Assembly (NCBI GenBank): GCA_900539735.1
Contig: UQDE01000020.1
Span: 1-41,701 of the forward strand
DNA length: 41,701 nucleotides
Source of the DNA: an uncultured Collinsella sp.
Lineage (GTDB): Bacteria > Actinomycetota > Coriobacteriia > Coriobacteriales > Coriobacteriaceae
Reading direction: 5' to 3'
In this document: one piece after another, positions 17,430 through 25,172 of the stretch
How the letters are laid out: the number at the start of each line of letters is the position of its first letter
Numbering within the stretch: position 1 is the first letter of the stretch
Translations under genes and position numbers: made by a program
The notes under the pieces: generated by a model
Databases searched by the model: none
The model's input: only the letters and a program-made list of their open reading frames with translations
What the model was told of the DNA's origin: nothing

Positions 17430-17510
17430 CGATACATACTGTCTGGCGAATCGTTTGTCAATGAATTCGGTGAACGGTAGTAAATACCGTTCAAGCGTAT
17501 GTATGTATCG
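17430..17510 (+). repeat. Nested inverted repeats in the 365-bp gap upstream of the nan island
   Basis: The outer arms CGATACATAC (17430-17439) and GTATGTATCG (17501-17510) are perfect 10-bp complements. Inside them TGAACGGTA (17471-17479) and TACCGTTCA (17485-17493) form a perfect 9-bp hairpin with loop GTAAA. The pair could be a structured leader RNA if transcription starts at the promoter near 17365, or an operator region if it starts near 17567. The rest of the gap (17265-17629) holds only the weak terminator and the promoter candidates. Confidence 0.6.
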
Positions 17511-17532
17511 GTCGCCGAGCGCGGCACCTCAG

Positions 17533-17560
17533 TTGGGTTCGTCGGTAGGTAAGGTATATA
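17533..17560 (+). promoter_or_regulatory. Candidate promoter of the nan island
   Basis: TTGGGT (17533-17538) and TATATA (17555-17560) are 16 bp apart and 70 bp before the binding-protein start. A second candidate, TTGACT (17365-17370) with TGCTAT (17389-17394) and an 18-bp spacer, lies upstream of the nested repeats. The choice decides whether those repeats are transcribed. Confidence 0.4.
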
Positions 17561-17629
17561 TCGTCCGCAAGTTGCGCGGGGGCAAGTCTAGGTGCTCCCG
17601 GGTAAGATTCTCTATTGATAGGAGAAGAC

Positions 17630-19243
17630 ATGGCCATCATCAACAAGGGTATGTCCAGGCGTTCGTTCCTCGGCCTCACCGGCAGCGTCGCTGCTGTCGC
17701 AGGGCTTGGTCTCACCGGCTGCGGTGGCAGCTCCAACGACGAGGGTTCCGCTTCCGGTTCCGCCGATTCCGCCAACCGTGGCGGCGGTGTGATTACCGCT
17801 GGTTCCGCTTACGCTCCGTCCAGCTTCGATCCCGCCAGCACCGGCTCCGCTGTGGGCCTGGGTGCTAACTGGCACGTCGTCGAGGGTCTCTACGGCATCG
17901 ATTACCACGACTACAGCACCTTCAACGAGCTCGCCACCGACGATCCCAAGTCCGTGGACGACACTACCTTCGAGGTCACCATCCGCAAGGGCGCCAAGTT
18001 CTCCGATGGTACCGAGGTCACTGCTGACGACGTCGTCGCTTCCTACACCGCTTGCGCTGCTTCCGCTACCTATGCTCCGTTCTTCCAGCCCTTCGAGTCC
18101 ATCGAGGCCAAGGATGCCAGCACTGTAACGGTCAAGACCAAGGTCCCCAACTTCTCCCTGCTCAAGGATCGTCTGGCCATCATCCGTGTTACCCCGGCTA
18201 CTCAGTCCGAGGAGGATCGCGCCAAGCAGCCGATCGGTTCCGGCCCCTGGATGTACGACTCTATCTCCGATACCGAGATCACCCTGGTTCCCAACCCCGA
18301 GTACAACGGTGAGTATGCTGCCGAGGATAAGAAGATCCAGTACAGCATCCTGACCGACCCCACCGCTCGCGTTACCGCCCAGCAGGAAGGCTCCACGCTC
18401 GTTATGGAGCTCGTCACCGCTGACGCCGTCGACCAGCTCGAGAGCGCTGGCTGCAAGATCGACAACGTCCAGGGCTTCGGCACCCGCTTCATCATGTTCA
18501 ACGTCGCCAAGGAGCCTTGGAACAACGTCAAGGTCCGTCAGGCCGTCATGTACGCGCTCGACACCGAGAAGATGATCACCAACACCTTCGCCGGCCTTGC
18601 CACCGCTGCCAGCTGCTACCTGCCCAAGAGCTTCACCAACTATCATGAGGCTTCCACGGTGTACAAGACCGACGCCAAGAAGGCCAAGAAGCTCATCGAG
18701 GAGTCCGGCATCACCCCGGGTGCCATCACCCTGCGCACCACCGACAACGAGCAGATTAAGGGCATGGCCGCCCAGGTCAAGAACGACCTCGACGCTCTCG
18801 GCTTCGAGGTGACCATCCAGACCGATACCTCGCCGGCCACCTACGCTGCCATCGACGGCGGCGAGGCCTACGATATCCTCCTTGCCCCTGGCGATCCGTC
18901 CTGCTTCGGCGCTGACCCCGACCTGCTGCTCAACTGGTGGTACGGCGACAACGTCTGGATGCAGACCCGTTGCCCGTGGAAGGAGTCCGCTGAGTGGGAG
19001 AAGCTCCACGGTCTCATGGACGAGGCTCTTGCCGCCGAGGGCGACGAGCAGCAGAAGAAGTGGAACGAGTGCTTCGACATCATCGCCGACAACGCTGTTC
19101 TGTACCCCGTTGTCCACGTCAAGACCGTCTCCGCTTCCTGGGACGATCCGTCTACCGCGCCCAACGGCGAGGCCCTCGATGGCTTCAAGGGCATCGGCAC
19201 GACGAGCATGTCCTTCAGGGGCGTCGCGACCGTCAAGGCCTAA
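17630..19243 (+). CDS. ABC transporter substrate-binding lipoprotein, peptide/nickel family (probable sialic acid binding)
   Basis: A 537-residue family-5 extracellular solute-binding protein. The N-terminus combines a twin-arginine-like SRRSFLG (9-15) with a hydrophobic stretch and a lipobox LTGC (lipidated Cys31), so it is exported, probably folded via Tat, and anchored to the outer face of the membrane. A Ser/Gly/Asp linker follows. The mature protein has the family sequence VITAGSAYAPSSFDPAS near its start, a DGTEVTADDV segment, and repeated Asp/Lys/aromatic patches. Homologues bind peptides or nickel, but relatives in sialic-acid clusters (Sat-type systems) bind N-acetylneuraminate; neighbours nanA and nanE favour the latter. 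Codon use is strongly biased to GAC, GTC, AAG and CTC, as in the glycolytic genes, suggesting high expression. The ATG at 17630 follows AGGAGA. Confidence 0.85.
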   Translation: MAIINKGMSRRSFLGLTGSVAAVAGLGLTGCGGSSNDEGSASGSADSANRGGGVITAGSAYAPSSFDPASTGSAVGLGANWHVVEGLYGIDYHDYSTFNELATDDPKSVDDTTFEVTIRKGAKFSDGTEVTADDVVASYTACAASATYAPFFQPFESIEAKDASTVTVKTKVPNFSLLKDRLAIIRVTPATQSEEDRAKQPIGSGPWMYDSISDTEITLVPNPEYNGEYAAEDKKIQYSILTDPTARVTAQQEGSTLVMELVTADAVDQLESAGCKIDNVQGFGTRFIMFNVAKEPWNNVKVRQAVMYALDTEKMITNTFAGLATAASCYLPKSFTNYHEASTVYKTDAKKAKKLIEESGITPGAITLRTTDNEQIKGMAAQVKNDLDALGFEVTIQTDTSPATYAAIDGGEAYDILLAPGDPSCFGADPDLLLNWWYGDNVWMQTRCPWKESAEWEKLHGLMDEALAAEGDEQQKKWNECFDIIADNAVLYPVVHVKTVSASWDDPSTAPNGEALDGFKGIGTTSMSFRGVATVKA

Positions 19244-19303
19244 GACTCGTTTGAGTCATATGTGGGGCGTCGGTCGTAAGGCAACGTCCTCATAGTTGAA
19301 ACA

Positions 19304-19337
19304 AAGACCCGGGCGGCAACGATGTCGCTCGGGTCTT
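19304..19337 (+). terminator. Intercistronic hairpin after the binding-protein gene
   Basis: A 15-bp stem including two G-T pairs closes on the loop around ACGA, 60 bp after the stop, with only GTAATG following. Lacking a T-tract, it is better seen as a partial terminator or a 3' barrier that protects the binding-protein mRNA and lowers expression of the permeases. Confidence 0.65.
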
Positions 19338-19398
19338 GTAATGAGTATCCGTACTCATATACCAGTTGGTCCTACCGACAAAAGAAAGGGGAGAGAAC

Positions 19399-20355
19399 GT
19401 GAACAACTTGCTACGTTTGATTGGAAGGCGTCTTGTGGCGCTGCCGATCATGGCATTGGGCGTCACCGTCCTGGTGTTCTTCCTTATGTCGTTCTCCAAG
19501 ACCGACCCCGCCTACACGGCGTTGGGTGACGGTGCCTCGCCCGAGGCGGTTGCCGAGTACCATGAGAAGTATGGTCTGGACGACCCCTGGCCCGTGCGCT
19601 ACGTGCGCTATATGGGCGATTTGATCCATGGCGACATGGGCACCTATGGTGCCGCTCGCAACTCCGTTGCCAAGCGCATCTCCACGGCCCTGCCCGTCAC
19701 GATGCAGCTGACCTTCATCGGTCTTGCCATCGGTGCGGTCGTTTCGTTTTTGCTCGGCGTCATCGCGGCACTGTATCGCGACAAATGGCCGGACCAAGTG
19801 ATCCGCGTCTTTTCCATCGCCGGCTTGGCAACCCCGTCGTTCTGGCTTGCCGTTCTGTTGATCCTGCTGTTCTCTTCCTACCTTAAGGTGCTCCCGGCAT
19901 CTGGTGCTCTGCCTCACTTCACCACGAATCCGGTTGGCTATCTGGGACGTATGATCATGCCCGCTATCGCCTTGGCATTTCCGCTGACGGGCCAGATGAC
20001 TCGTATCGTGCGTACCGCCATGGTCGAGGAGCTCGACAAGGACTATGTCCGTATGGCTCGTGGCGCCGGCGTTCCCGAGAAGGTCGTCGTCGGCATCAAC
20101 GTTCTTCGCAATGCGCTGATCACCCCGGTCACCACCCTCGGTCTTAAGATCGGTTACCTCATGGGCGGCGCCGTCGTCATCGAGGTTATCTTCAACCTTC
20201 CCGGCATGGGCACCGCGATTCTGCAGGGCGTTCAGGGCAACGAGGCGAACCTGGTTCAGGGCGTCGTTATCGTCGTTGCTCTTGCCTTCATCATCATCAA
20301 CATCGTGGTTGACATGCTCTACCTGCTCATCAACCCGCGCATCAGGACGGTGTAG
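19399..20355 (+). CDS. ABC transporter permease, DppB family (sialic acid importer)
   Basis: A 318-residue inner permease of the dipeptide/oligopeptide importer type. The N-terminal helix LVALPIMALGVTVLVFFLM and the following extracytoplasmic stretch with GLDDPWPVRYVRYMGDLIHGDMG are typical of DppB. The ATPase-contacting EAA loop is EELDKDYVRMARGAGVPEKVV, around residues 210-230. The GTG start at 19399 is preceded by AAAGGGGAGAG, much better than any upstream start in the frame. It is followed after 3 bp by the fused permease-ATPase gene, its obvious partner. Confidence 0.9.
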   Translation: MNNLLRLIGRRLVALPIMALGVTVLVFFLMSFSKTDPAYTALGDGASPEAVAEYHEKYGLDDPWPVRYVRYMGDLIHGDMGTYGAARNSVAKRISTALPVTMQLTFIGLAIGAVVSFLLGVIAALYRDKWPDQVIRVFSIAGLATPSFWLAVLLILLFSSYLKVLPASGALPHFTTNPVGYLGRMIMPAIALAFPLTGQMTRIVRTAMVEELDKDYVRMARGAGVPEKVVVGINVLRNALITPVTTLGLKIGYLMGGAVVIEVIFNLPGMGTAILQGVQGNEANLVQGVVIVVALAFIIINIVVDMLYLLINPRIRTV

Positions 20356-20358
20356 ATT

Positions 20359-22374
20359 ATGGTAAAGATTCGAGAGAAGCAAACCGAGCAGCTCGAGAAG
20401 GCTGCCTCCAAGGGGCTCAAGCTCGGTGGCTGGAAGAAGATGACGCTGTCTTCTAAGATTGCCGCCGTCGTGCTGATGCTGGTCGCCCTGACTGCGATTC
20501 TGGCGCCCCTTCTTGCCCCCTATAGCCCGGTCGAGATCTTTACGGCTCGCCAGGCTCCCGGCAACGGATTTATCTTCGGTACCGACGATAAGGGTCGCGA
20601 CATTCTGTCGCGTATGCTCTACGGTGGTCGTTACTCGCTGATTATCGGCTTTGGCGCCACCGCCATGGCTCTGGTCTGCGGCTCGGTCGTGGGCGCCCTT
20701 GCAGCGGTTTCGCGCAAGGCCGTCTCCGAGACGATCATGCGTATCTTGGACATCATCATGTCCATCCCGGGCATCGCCCTCGCGGCCGTCTTCGTCTCCA
20801 TCCTGGGCAACTCCGTGCCGTCGATCATCTTCGCCATCGGCTTTATGTACACTCCGCAGATTGCCCGTATCGTACGCGCCAATATCGTGTCCGAGTACGG
20901 CGAGGACTATGTCCGCGCGGTCATCGTTTCCGGCGCCAAGGCTCCGTGGATTTTGATTAAGCATGTTCTGCGTAACTGCATCGCCCCGATCATGGTCTTC
21001 ACCGTTACCCTGGTCGCCGACGCCATCATCTTCGAGGCCTCGCTGACCTTCATCGGCGCTGGTATCCAGGAGCCCACCGCTACCTGGGGCAACATCCTCG
21101 CCGACGCCCGCGGCGGCGTGCTCGCCGGTCGTTGGTGGCAGGCGCTGTTCCCGGGCCTGGCCATCATGATCACCTGCCTGGCGCTCAACATCCTCTCCGA
21201 GGGCATTACCGACGCCATGGCCGCTGCTCCCTCCGCTGCCCTGGATCCTACCGATTCCTCCAAGCGTCGCGAGGCCGACCTGCTGGTCTCCGACCCCGTT
21301 CGCGCCTACAAGGAGCAGGCCCAGTCCCTCTCCGCTCGCCTTGGCGCCCTGCGCGATGTCGAGCTCAAGCGTGATGATCGCCATGTGCCCGACGAGTCCG
21401 TTGAGCCGATTCTCTCGGTCCGTGACTTCTGCATCCAGTTTGAGCATCACGGTGATATCAACGTCGTCGACCATGTCAACTTTGACGTTCGTCCTGGTCA
21501 GACCATGGGCCTGGTGGGCGAGTCCGGTTGCGGTAAGTCCATCACCACGCTGGCCATCATGGGCCTGACCGACGATGACGAGCATCTTTCCGGCGAGGTT
21601 CTCTGGGAGGGTCGCGACCTGCTCAAGATGAGCAAGAAGGAGTGGTTCGGCCTGCGCGGTACCGATATCGCTATGGTCTATCAGGACGCCCTGTCCTCGC
21701 TTAATCCCTCCATGCTCATCTCTGCCCAGATGAAGCAGCTCACCAAGCGCGGCGGAACCCGCAGCGCCGAGGAGCTCCTGGAGCTCGTCGGCCTCGATCC
21801 CAAGCGCACGCTCGAGAGCTATCCGCACGAGCTTTCCGGCGGCCAGCGTCAGCGTGTCCTGATCGCTATGGCCCTTACCCGCGACCCCAAGCTGGTCATC
21901 TGCGACGAGCCCACGACCGCTCTGGACGTTACCGTCCAGAAGCAGGTCATCAAGCTGCTCAACGATCTTCAGGCCAAGCTCGGCTTTGCCATGATCTTTG
22001 TTTCGCATGACCTGGCTCTGGTCGCCGAGGTTGCCCATAACATCACGGTTATGTACGCTGGCCAGGTTATCGAGCAGGCACCCACCAAGGAGCTGCTCAC
22101 CAACCCGATCCACGAGTACACCCGCGGTCTTCTGGGCTCCGTTCTGTCCATCGAGAGCGGCTCGGGCCGTCTGCACCAGGTCCCCGGCGCCGTTCCCAGC
22201 CCGCGCGATTTCCCCAAGGGCGATCGCTTCGCACCCCGCTCGAGCCATCCGCGTATTGGCCTGGATACCCGTCCGGTCTTCAAGCGCGTGCCCGGCACCG
22301 AGCACTTCTATTCCGAGCTCCCCGACGAGGTGCTCAAGGCAAATGGTTTGACCCCTCACGCGGAGGTGATGTAG
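20359..22374 (+). CDS. Fused ABC permease (DppC type) and ATPase (DppD type)
   Basis: A 671-residue protein joining two subunits that are usually separate. Residues 1 to about 300 form a DppC-like permease (first helix near 33-55, FGTDDKGRDILSRMLYGGR, EAA loop YGEDYVRAVIVSGAKAPWI). A charged linker (about 300-345) leads into an ATPase with Walker A GESGCGKS (387-394), signature LSGGQ (492-496) and Walker B LVICDEP (512-518). The tail resembles the oligopeptide ATPase C-terminal extension, but its cysteine motif has degenerated (PKGDRFAPRSS in place of PxGCxFxxRCP). Reading frame and spacing are continuous, so this is a true fusion and not a sequencing join of two genes. The ATG lies 3 bp after the permease stop; the next ATPase gene begins directly after this stop. 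Confidence 0.92.
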   Translation: MVKIREKQTEQLEKAASKGLKLGGWKKMTLSSKIAAVVLMLVALTAILAPLLAPYSPVEIFTARQAPGNGFIFGTDDKGRDILSRMLYGGRYSLIIGFGATAMALVCGSVVGALAAVSRKAVSETIMRILDIIMSIPGIALAAVFVSILGNSVPSIIFAIGFMYTPQIARIVRANIVSEYGEDYVRAVIVSGAKAPWILIKHVLRNCIAPIMVFTVTLVADAIIFEASLTFIGAGIQEPTATWGNILADARGGVLAGRWWQALFPGLAIMITCLALNILSEGITDAMAAAPSAALDPTDSSKRREADLLVSDPVRAYKEQAQSLSARLGALRDVELKRDDRHVPDESVEPILSVRDFCIQFEHHGDINVVDHVNFDVRPGQTMGLVGESGCGKSITTLAIMGLTDDDEHLSGEVLWEGRDLLKMSKKEWFGLRGTDIAMVYQDALSSLNPSMLISAQMKQLTKRGGTRSAEELLELVGLDPKRTLESYPHELSGGQRQRVLIAMALTRDPKLVICDEPTTALDVTVQKQVIKLLNDLQAKLGFAMIFVSHDLALVAEVAHNITVMYAGQVIEQAPTKELLTNPIHEYTRGLLGSVLSIESGSGRLHQVPGAVPSPRDFPKGDRFAPRSSHPRIGLDTRPVFKRVPGTEHFYSELPDEVLKANGLTPHAEVM

Positions 22375-23202
22375 ATGAGCGATACCGCAGTCAACGGCGT
22401 CGAGCCGATCATCTTCCTTGATGACGTCCACGTCACCTTTAGGACCCGTACCGGCTCGATTCTGCACCCCAACCTGGTTCACGCCGTCCAGGGTGTAACG
22501 ATTAAGCTCATGCCCGGTCAGACGATCGGCATCGTCGGCGAGTCCGGTTGCGGTAAGTCCACCACCGCTAACGTCATGTGCGGCCTGCAGGCCCCCACGA
22601 GCGGCAAGGTCTACTTTAAGGGCAAGGACGTTACCAAACGTACCGCCGAGGACCGTCGCCACATGGGTCGCGTCATCTCGGTCGTGTTCCAGAACCCGGC
22701 CACGGCGCTCAACCCCCGCATGGTCGTTCGCGAGCAGCTGCTCGACCCCATGCGCGTCCACAACCTGGGTACCGAGGCCGAGCAGGAGAAGCGCGTCAAG
22801 GAACTCTTGGAGCTCACCGGTCTGCCCAGCTCCGCTGCCGAGGTTCTTCCCGGCCAGCTTTCGGGCGGCCAGCGTCAGCGCGTCGCAATTGCCCGTGCCC
22901 TGTCGCTGAACCCCGATGCCATCATCGCCGACGAGCCCACCTCGGCTCTGGACGTTTCGGTCCGCGCGCAGATTCTGAACCTGCTGACTGACCTTAAGAA
23001 GGAGCTCGGCCTGGCCATGGTGTTCATCAGCCATGACATCCAGACGGTCCGCTATATCTCTGACGACATCATCGTTATGAATGGCGGCAAGATCGTCGAG
23101 CAGGGCGAGGCCAAGCAGGTCTTCCAGCACCCCCAGGACCCCTACACCAAGATGCTGCTCGGCGCTGCGCCGTCGCTGCTGCATCCCAAGCTCGGCGAGT
23201 AA
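22375..23202 (+). CDS. ABC transporter ATPase, DppF type (sialic acid importer)
   Basis: A 275-residue second ATPase of the importer. It has Walker A GESGCGKS (from 55), Q-loop FQNPATALNPRM, signature LSGGQRQRV (from Leu162), Walker B IIADEPTSALD and the switch histidine in FISHDIQ. It ends soon after the ATPase core, so it lacks the C-terminal extension with cysteines carried by OppD and OppF elsewhere in this window. The start codon abuts the stop of the fusion gene (TAGATG), indicating translational coupling and equal output, as expected for a heterodimeric ATPase pair. Confidence 0.92.
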   Translation: MSDTAVNGVEPIIFLDDVHVTFRTRTGSILHPNLVHAVQGVTIKLMPGQTIGIVGESGCGKSTTANVMCGLQAPTSGKVYFKGKDVTKRTAEDRRHMGRVISVVFQNPATALNPRMVVREQLLDPMRVHNLGTEAEQEKRVKELLELTGLPSSAAEVLPGQLSGGQRQRVAIARALSLNPDAIIADEPTSALDVSVRAQILNLLTDLKKELGLAMVFISHDIQTVRYISDDIIVMNGGKIVEQGEAKQVFQHPQDPYTKMLLGAAPSLLHPKLGE

Positions 23203-23218
23203 CCTCGCTTTCCCTCCC

Positions 23219-23246
23219 GTGCGCCCGGTTCCCTTGCCGGGCGCAC
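23219..23246 (+). terminator. Hairpin between transporter and esterase genes
   Basis: A perfect 10-bp GC-rich stem (GTGCGCCCGG 23219-23228 with CCGGGCGCAC 23237-23246) has no T-tract. It probably separates mRNA segments of the operon and does not end transcription. Confidence 0.5.
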
Positions 23247-23282
23247 CTCCGTTGCGATTTCGAAAGGTTGGGTTCACGAGCC

Positions 23283-24260
23283 ATGCCAAGTGCTCAGGAG
23301 CTACAACATCAATTTGGTGAATATCGAGGCGCCATGCCCCGTCCATCAGATTTCGATCTCTTTTGGAAGGATCGCATGGCCGAGGCCGACGCCGTCGGGC
23401 TTGACTATGCGATCGAGACGGCATCGGTCACCGATGCCGCGACCTGCCAGCTTTTCGACCTCTGGTATACCGGCATGTGTGGCGCTCGCCTGCATGCCAA
23501 GTACCTTAAACCCGTCTCGGACGAGCCCGTGCCATTGGTGCTTCAGTTTCATGGGTATCCGGGTGCAAGCCGCAGCTGGTTTGAGCAGGCGTCGTTTGCG
23601 GGCATGGGCATGGCACTCATCGCCCTCGACTGCCCCGGCCAAGGAGGTCCCTCCGAGGACATTGGTGGATTTGAGGGCACAACGGTTGCCGGGCATATCG
23701 TCGCCGGCATCGACGGCGACCCGGCCAACCTCTACTATGTCCGCTTACACCAAGATATTCGAATCCTGTGCCGTATTGTTCGTGAGCTCGAGGGCATCGA
23801 TCTTGCCCGTGTGTTTGTGAACGGCGCGTCGCAGGGCGGCGGTTTGGGTATTGCGACCTGTGCGCTTAATAGCGAGCTTATCAATCGTGCCGCCATCCTC
23901 TATCCCTTCCTGTCGGATTTCCGCCTGGTCTGGGATTTGGATGCCGACGACATTGCCTACGAAGGCCTGCGCTATTGGTCTCGCTGGTTTGATGAGGACT
24001 CGACTCGTATTGACGAAGCCTATGCCAAGCTGGCGTACTTCGATTCCAAGAACTTTGCCCCTATGGTCAAATGCCCCGTGCTGTTTGGCACTGGCACAGC
24101 CGATATCGTCTGTCCGCCAGCGACGCAGTTTGCGGTCTATAACAACCTGACCTGCGAAAAGCGTCATGAGTTCTTTGAAGGCTTTGGCCACGAGGAGATT
24201 CAGGATTTTGACGATTTGATCATTCCGTTTTTCTGCAAGGGAGGGGAGGCTCATGTCTAA
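23283..24260 (+). CDS. CE7-type acetyl esterase (acetyl xylan esterase/cephalosporin C deacetylase family)
   Basis: A 325-residue alpha/beta-hydrolase of carbohydrate esterase family 7. It has the family N-terminal RPSDFDLFWKDRM, the oxyanion motif HGYPG (His90), the nucleophile elbow GASQGG (Ser183), and the acid and base Asp274 (GTADIVCPP) and His303 (GFGHEE), a complete catalytic triad. CE7 enzymes remove acetyl groups from sugars. No signal peptide is seen, so it acts in the cytosol on imported material. Its position between a probable sialic acid importer and nanA suggests O-deacetylation of acetylated sialic acids; that substrate is inferred, and xylan is unlikely. The ATG at 23283 was chosen, with GGTTGGG upstream; a TTG at 23268 is an alternative. 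It overlaps the next gene by 8 bp. Confidence 0.85.
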   Translation: MPSAQELQHQFGEYRGAMPRPSDFDLFWKDRMAEADAVGLDYAIETASVTDAATCQLFDLWYTGMCGARLHAKYLKPVSDEPVPLVLQFHGYPGASRSWFEQASFAGMGMALIALDCPGQGGPSEDIGGFEGTTVAGHIVAGIDGDPANLYYVRLHQDIRILCRIVRELEGIDLARVFVNGASQGGGLGIATCALNSELINRAAILYPFLSDFRLVWDLDADDIAYEGLRYWSRWFDEDSTRIDEAYAKLAYFDSKNFAPMVKCPVLFGTGTADIVCPPATQFAVYNNLTCEKRHEFFEGFGHEEIQDFDDLIIPFFCKGGEAHV

Positions 24261-25104
24261 GTGCGAGAGCAATGTTGACGAGCTGATTGTCCCCGGGCTC
24301 GTGGGAATTCCTGGAACGGTTTCGTCAAGGCTCGCAGAATATCGGGACTGGCGCGGTGATGTCCAAGCAGATGTTTCTGATTTAGAGACATGCGCTTCGA
24401 ATCTTGAGATTCAAGGCCTGGCCATTACGGCGATTGACTTTGTTAACCCCTGCGCCCGTTACTCGGAGGTCTCCTTTGAGCTCGGTGACGATGCGATTCA
24501 CGCTCGTTTGATCGAGCCTGTCGGTCGTGCCCGAGTATCTGAGCGCGTGCCGCTGTGCCTGATGTTCCACGACATCGATCGGCCTGTGCGCGGCTGGCAT
24601 CACATGACGAGATTTGCCGCCATGGGGTATGCCGTCCTCGCGCTGGATGACGATGTTGCTGGTGCGGACGACCTGCAGCGGGGGATTTCTTCGTCCGCTT
24701 TTGTCGAGCGCGTCCGTTGGGGTTGCGCGTTGGCGAAGGTGGCGCGCAATCTTGATGGCATGGACCCCGACCGCATCTTTGCATGGGGCGAGGGCCTTGG
24801 CGGCGGAGTCGCGCTGGCGGTTTCTGCTCTGGACGAGCGGGGCCTCGCCTGCACGGCGGTTGCCAATCCAATTCCCGGTGGCCTTGAGGCGCTGTCGTCT
24901 CGGGTGCGCGGATCGGTGCTCATGGGCACATCGCTCATGGATGCCGCGAGCGACCCCAAGGGCCAGTTTGCCGTATTCAACGGTCTTGAGTGTGACCGGA
25001 GGCATATCGTCTATGCCAAATACGCTCACGAGCGCATCAATGCGTTCGAAAACGAAGTCGTCGACTTCTTTAACCAAACGTTCTACCCGTGTTCTTTGGC
25101 CTAG
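24253..25104 (+). CDS. Catalytically degenerate CE7 esterase paralogue (pseudo-esterase)
   Basis: A 283-residue protein that aligns with the preceding esterase over most of its length. Shared sequence includes the N-terminal SRLAEYRDW region, the ALDDD strand, and QFAVFNGLECDRRHIVY near the C-terminus (QFAVYNNLTCEKRHEFF in the esterase). The elbow GASQGG is WGEGLGG here, so the nucleophilic serine is Gly181. The oxyanion motif HGYPG has become HDIDR. Asp230 and His259 remain, with exactly the 29-residue spacing of the active enzyme. About 42 residues between elbow and Asp are missing. It is intact, with a good RBS (AAGGGAGGGG), and overlaps the esterase gene, so it is not decaying debris. It may form a hetero-oligomer with the active esterase or bind ligand; no catalysis by the normal triad is expected. 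Confidence 0.75.
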   Translation: MSKCESNVDELIVPGLVGIPGTVSSRLAEYRDWRGDVQADVSDLETCASNLEIQGLAITAIDFVNPCARYSEVSFELGDDAIHARLIEPVGRARVSERVPLCLMFHDIDRPVRGWHHMTRFAAMGYAVLALDDDVAGADDLQRGISSSAFVERVRWGCALAKVARNLDGMDPDRIFAWGEGLGGGVALAVSALDERGLACTAVANPIPGGLEALSSRVRGSVLMGTSLMDAASDPKGQFAVFNGLECDRRHIVYAKYAHERINAFENEVVDFFNQTFYPCSLA

Positions 25105-25172
25105 GCGGCCTGGACACTGCCAACAAGAGTGGGCGGCATAGGGCTGCCCGCCAGACAACTAAGGAGATTCTT

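Noticed and set aside
17553..17558. GGTATA, the unit of the Escherichia coli NanR site
   Set aside because: Only one copy, not the tandem repeats NanR needs, and it overlaps a plausible -10 box.
17612..19117. A 501-codon minus-strand frame opposite the nan binding protein
   Set aside because: Antisense shadow of a highly biased gene; no start signal and repetitive Gly/Val/Leu-rich translation.
20359..22374. Possible sequencing frameshift joining two genes
   Set aside because: Frame is continuous, both halves are complete, the linker is long and charged, and codon use is uniform. A real fusion is simpler.
19411..23424. A 1337-codon open frame on the minus strand opposite the nan transporter genes
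   Set aside because: It is antisense to four clear transporter genes with known motifs, has Asp/Gly/Val-rich low-information sequence and no RBS or family signature. It arises from the strong GAC/GTC/CTC codon bias on the plus strand.
24253..25104. Pseudogene of the esterase
   Set aside because: No stop or frameshift, good RBS, operon overlap and coherent conservation of the Asp-His part; decay would not leave these.
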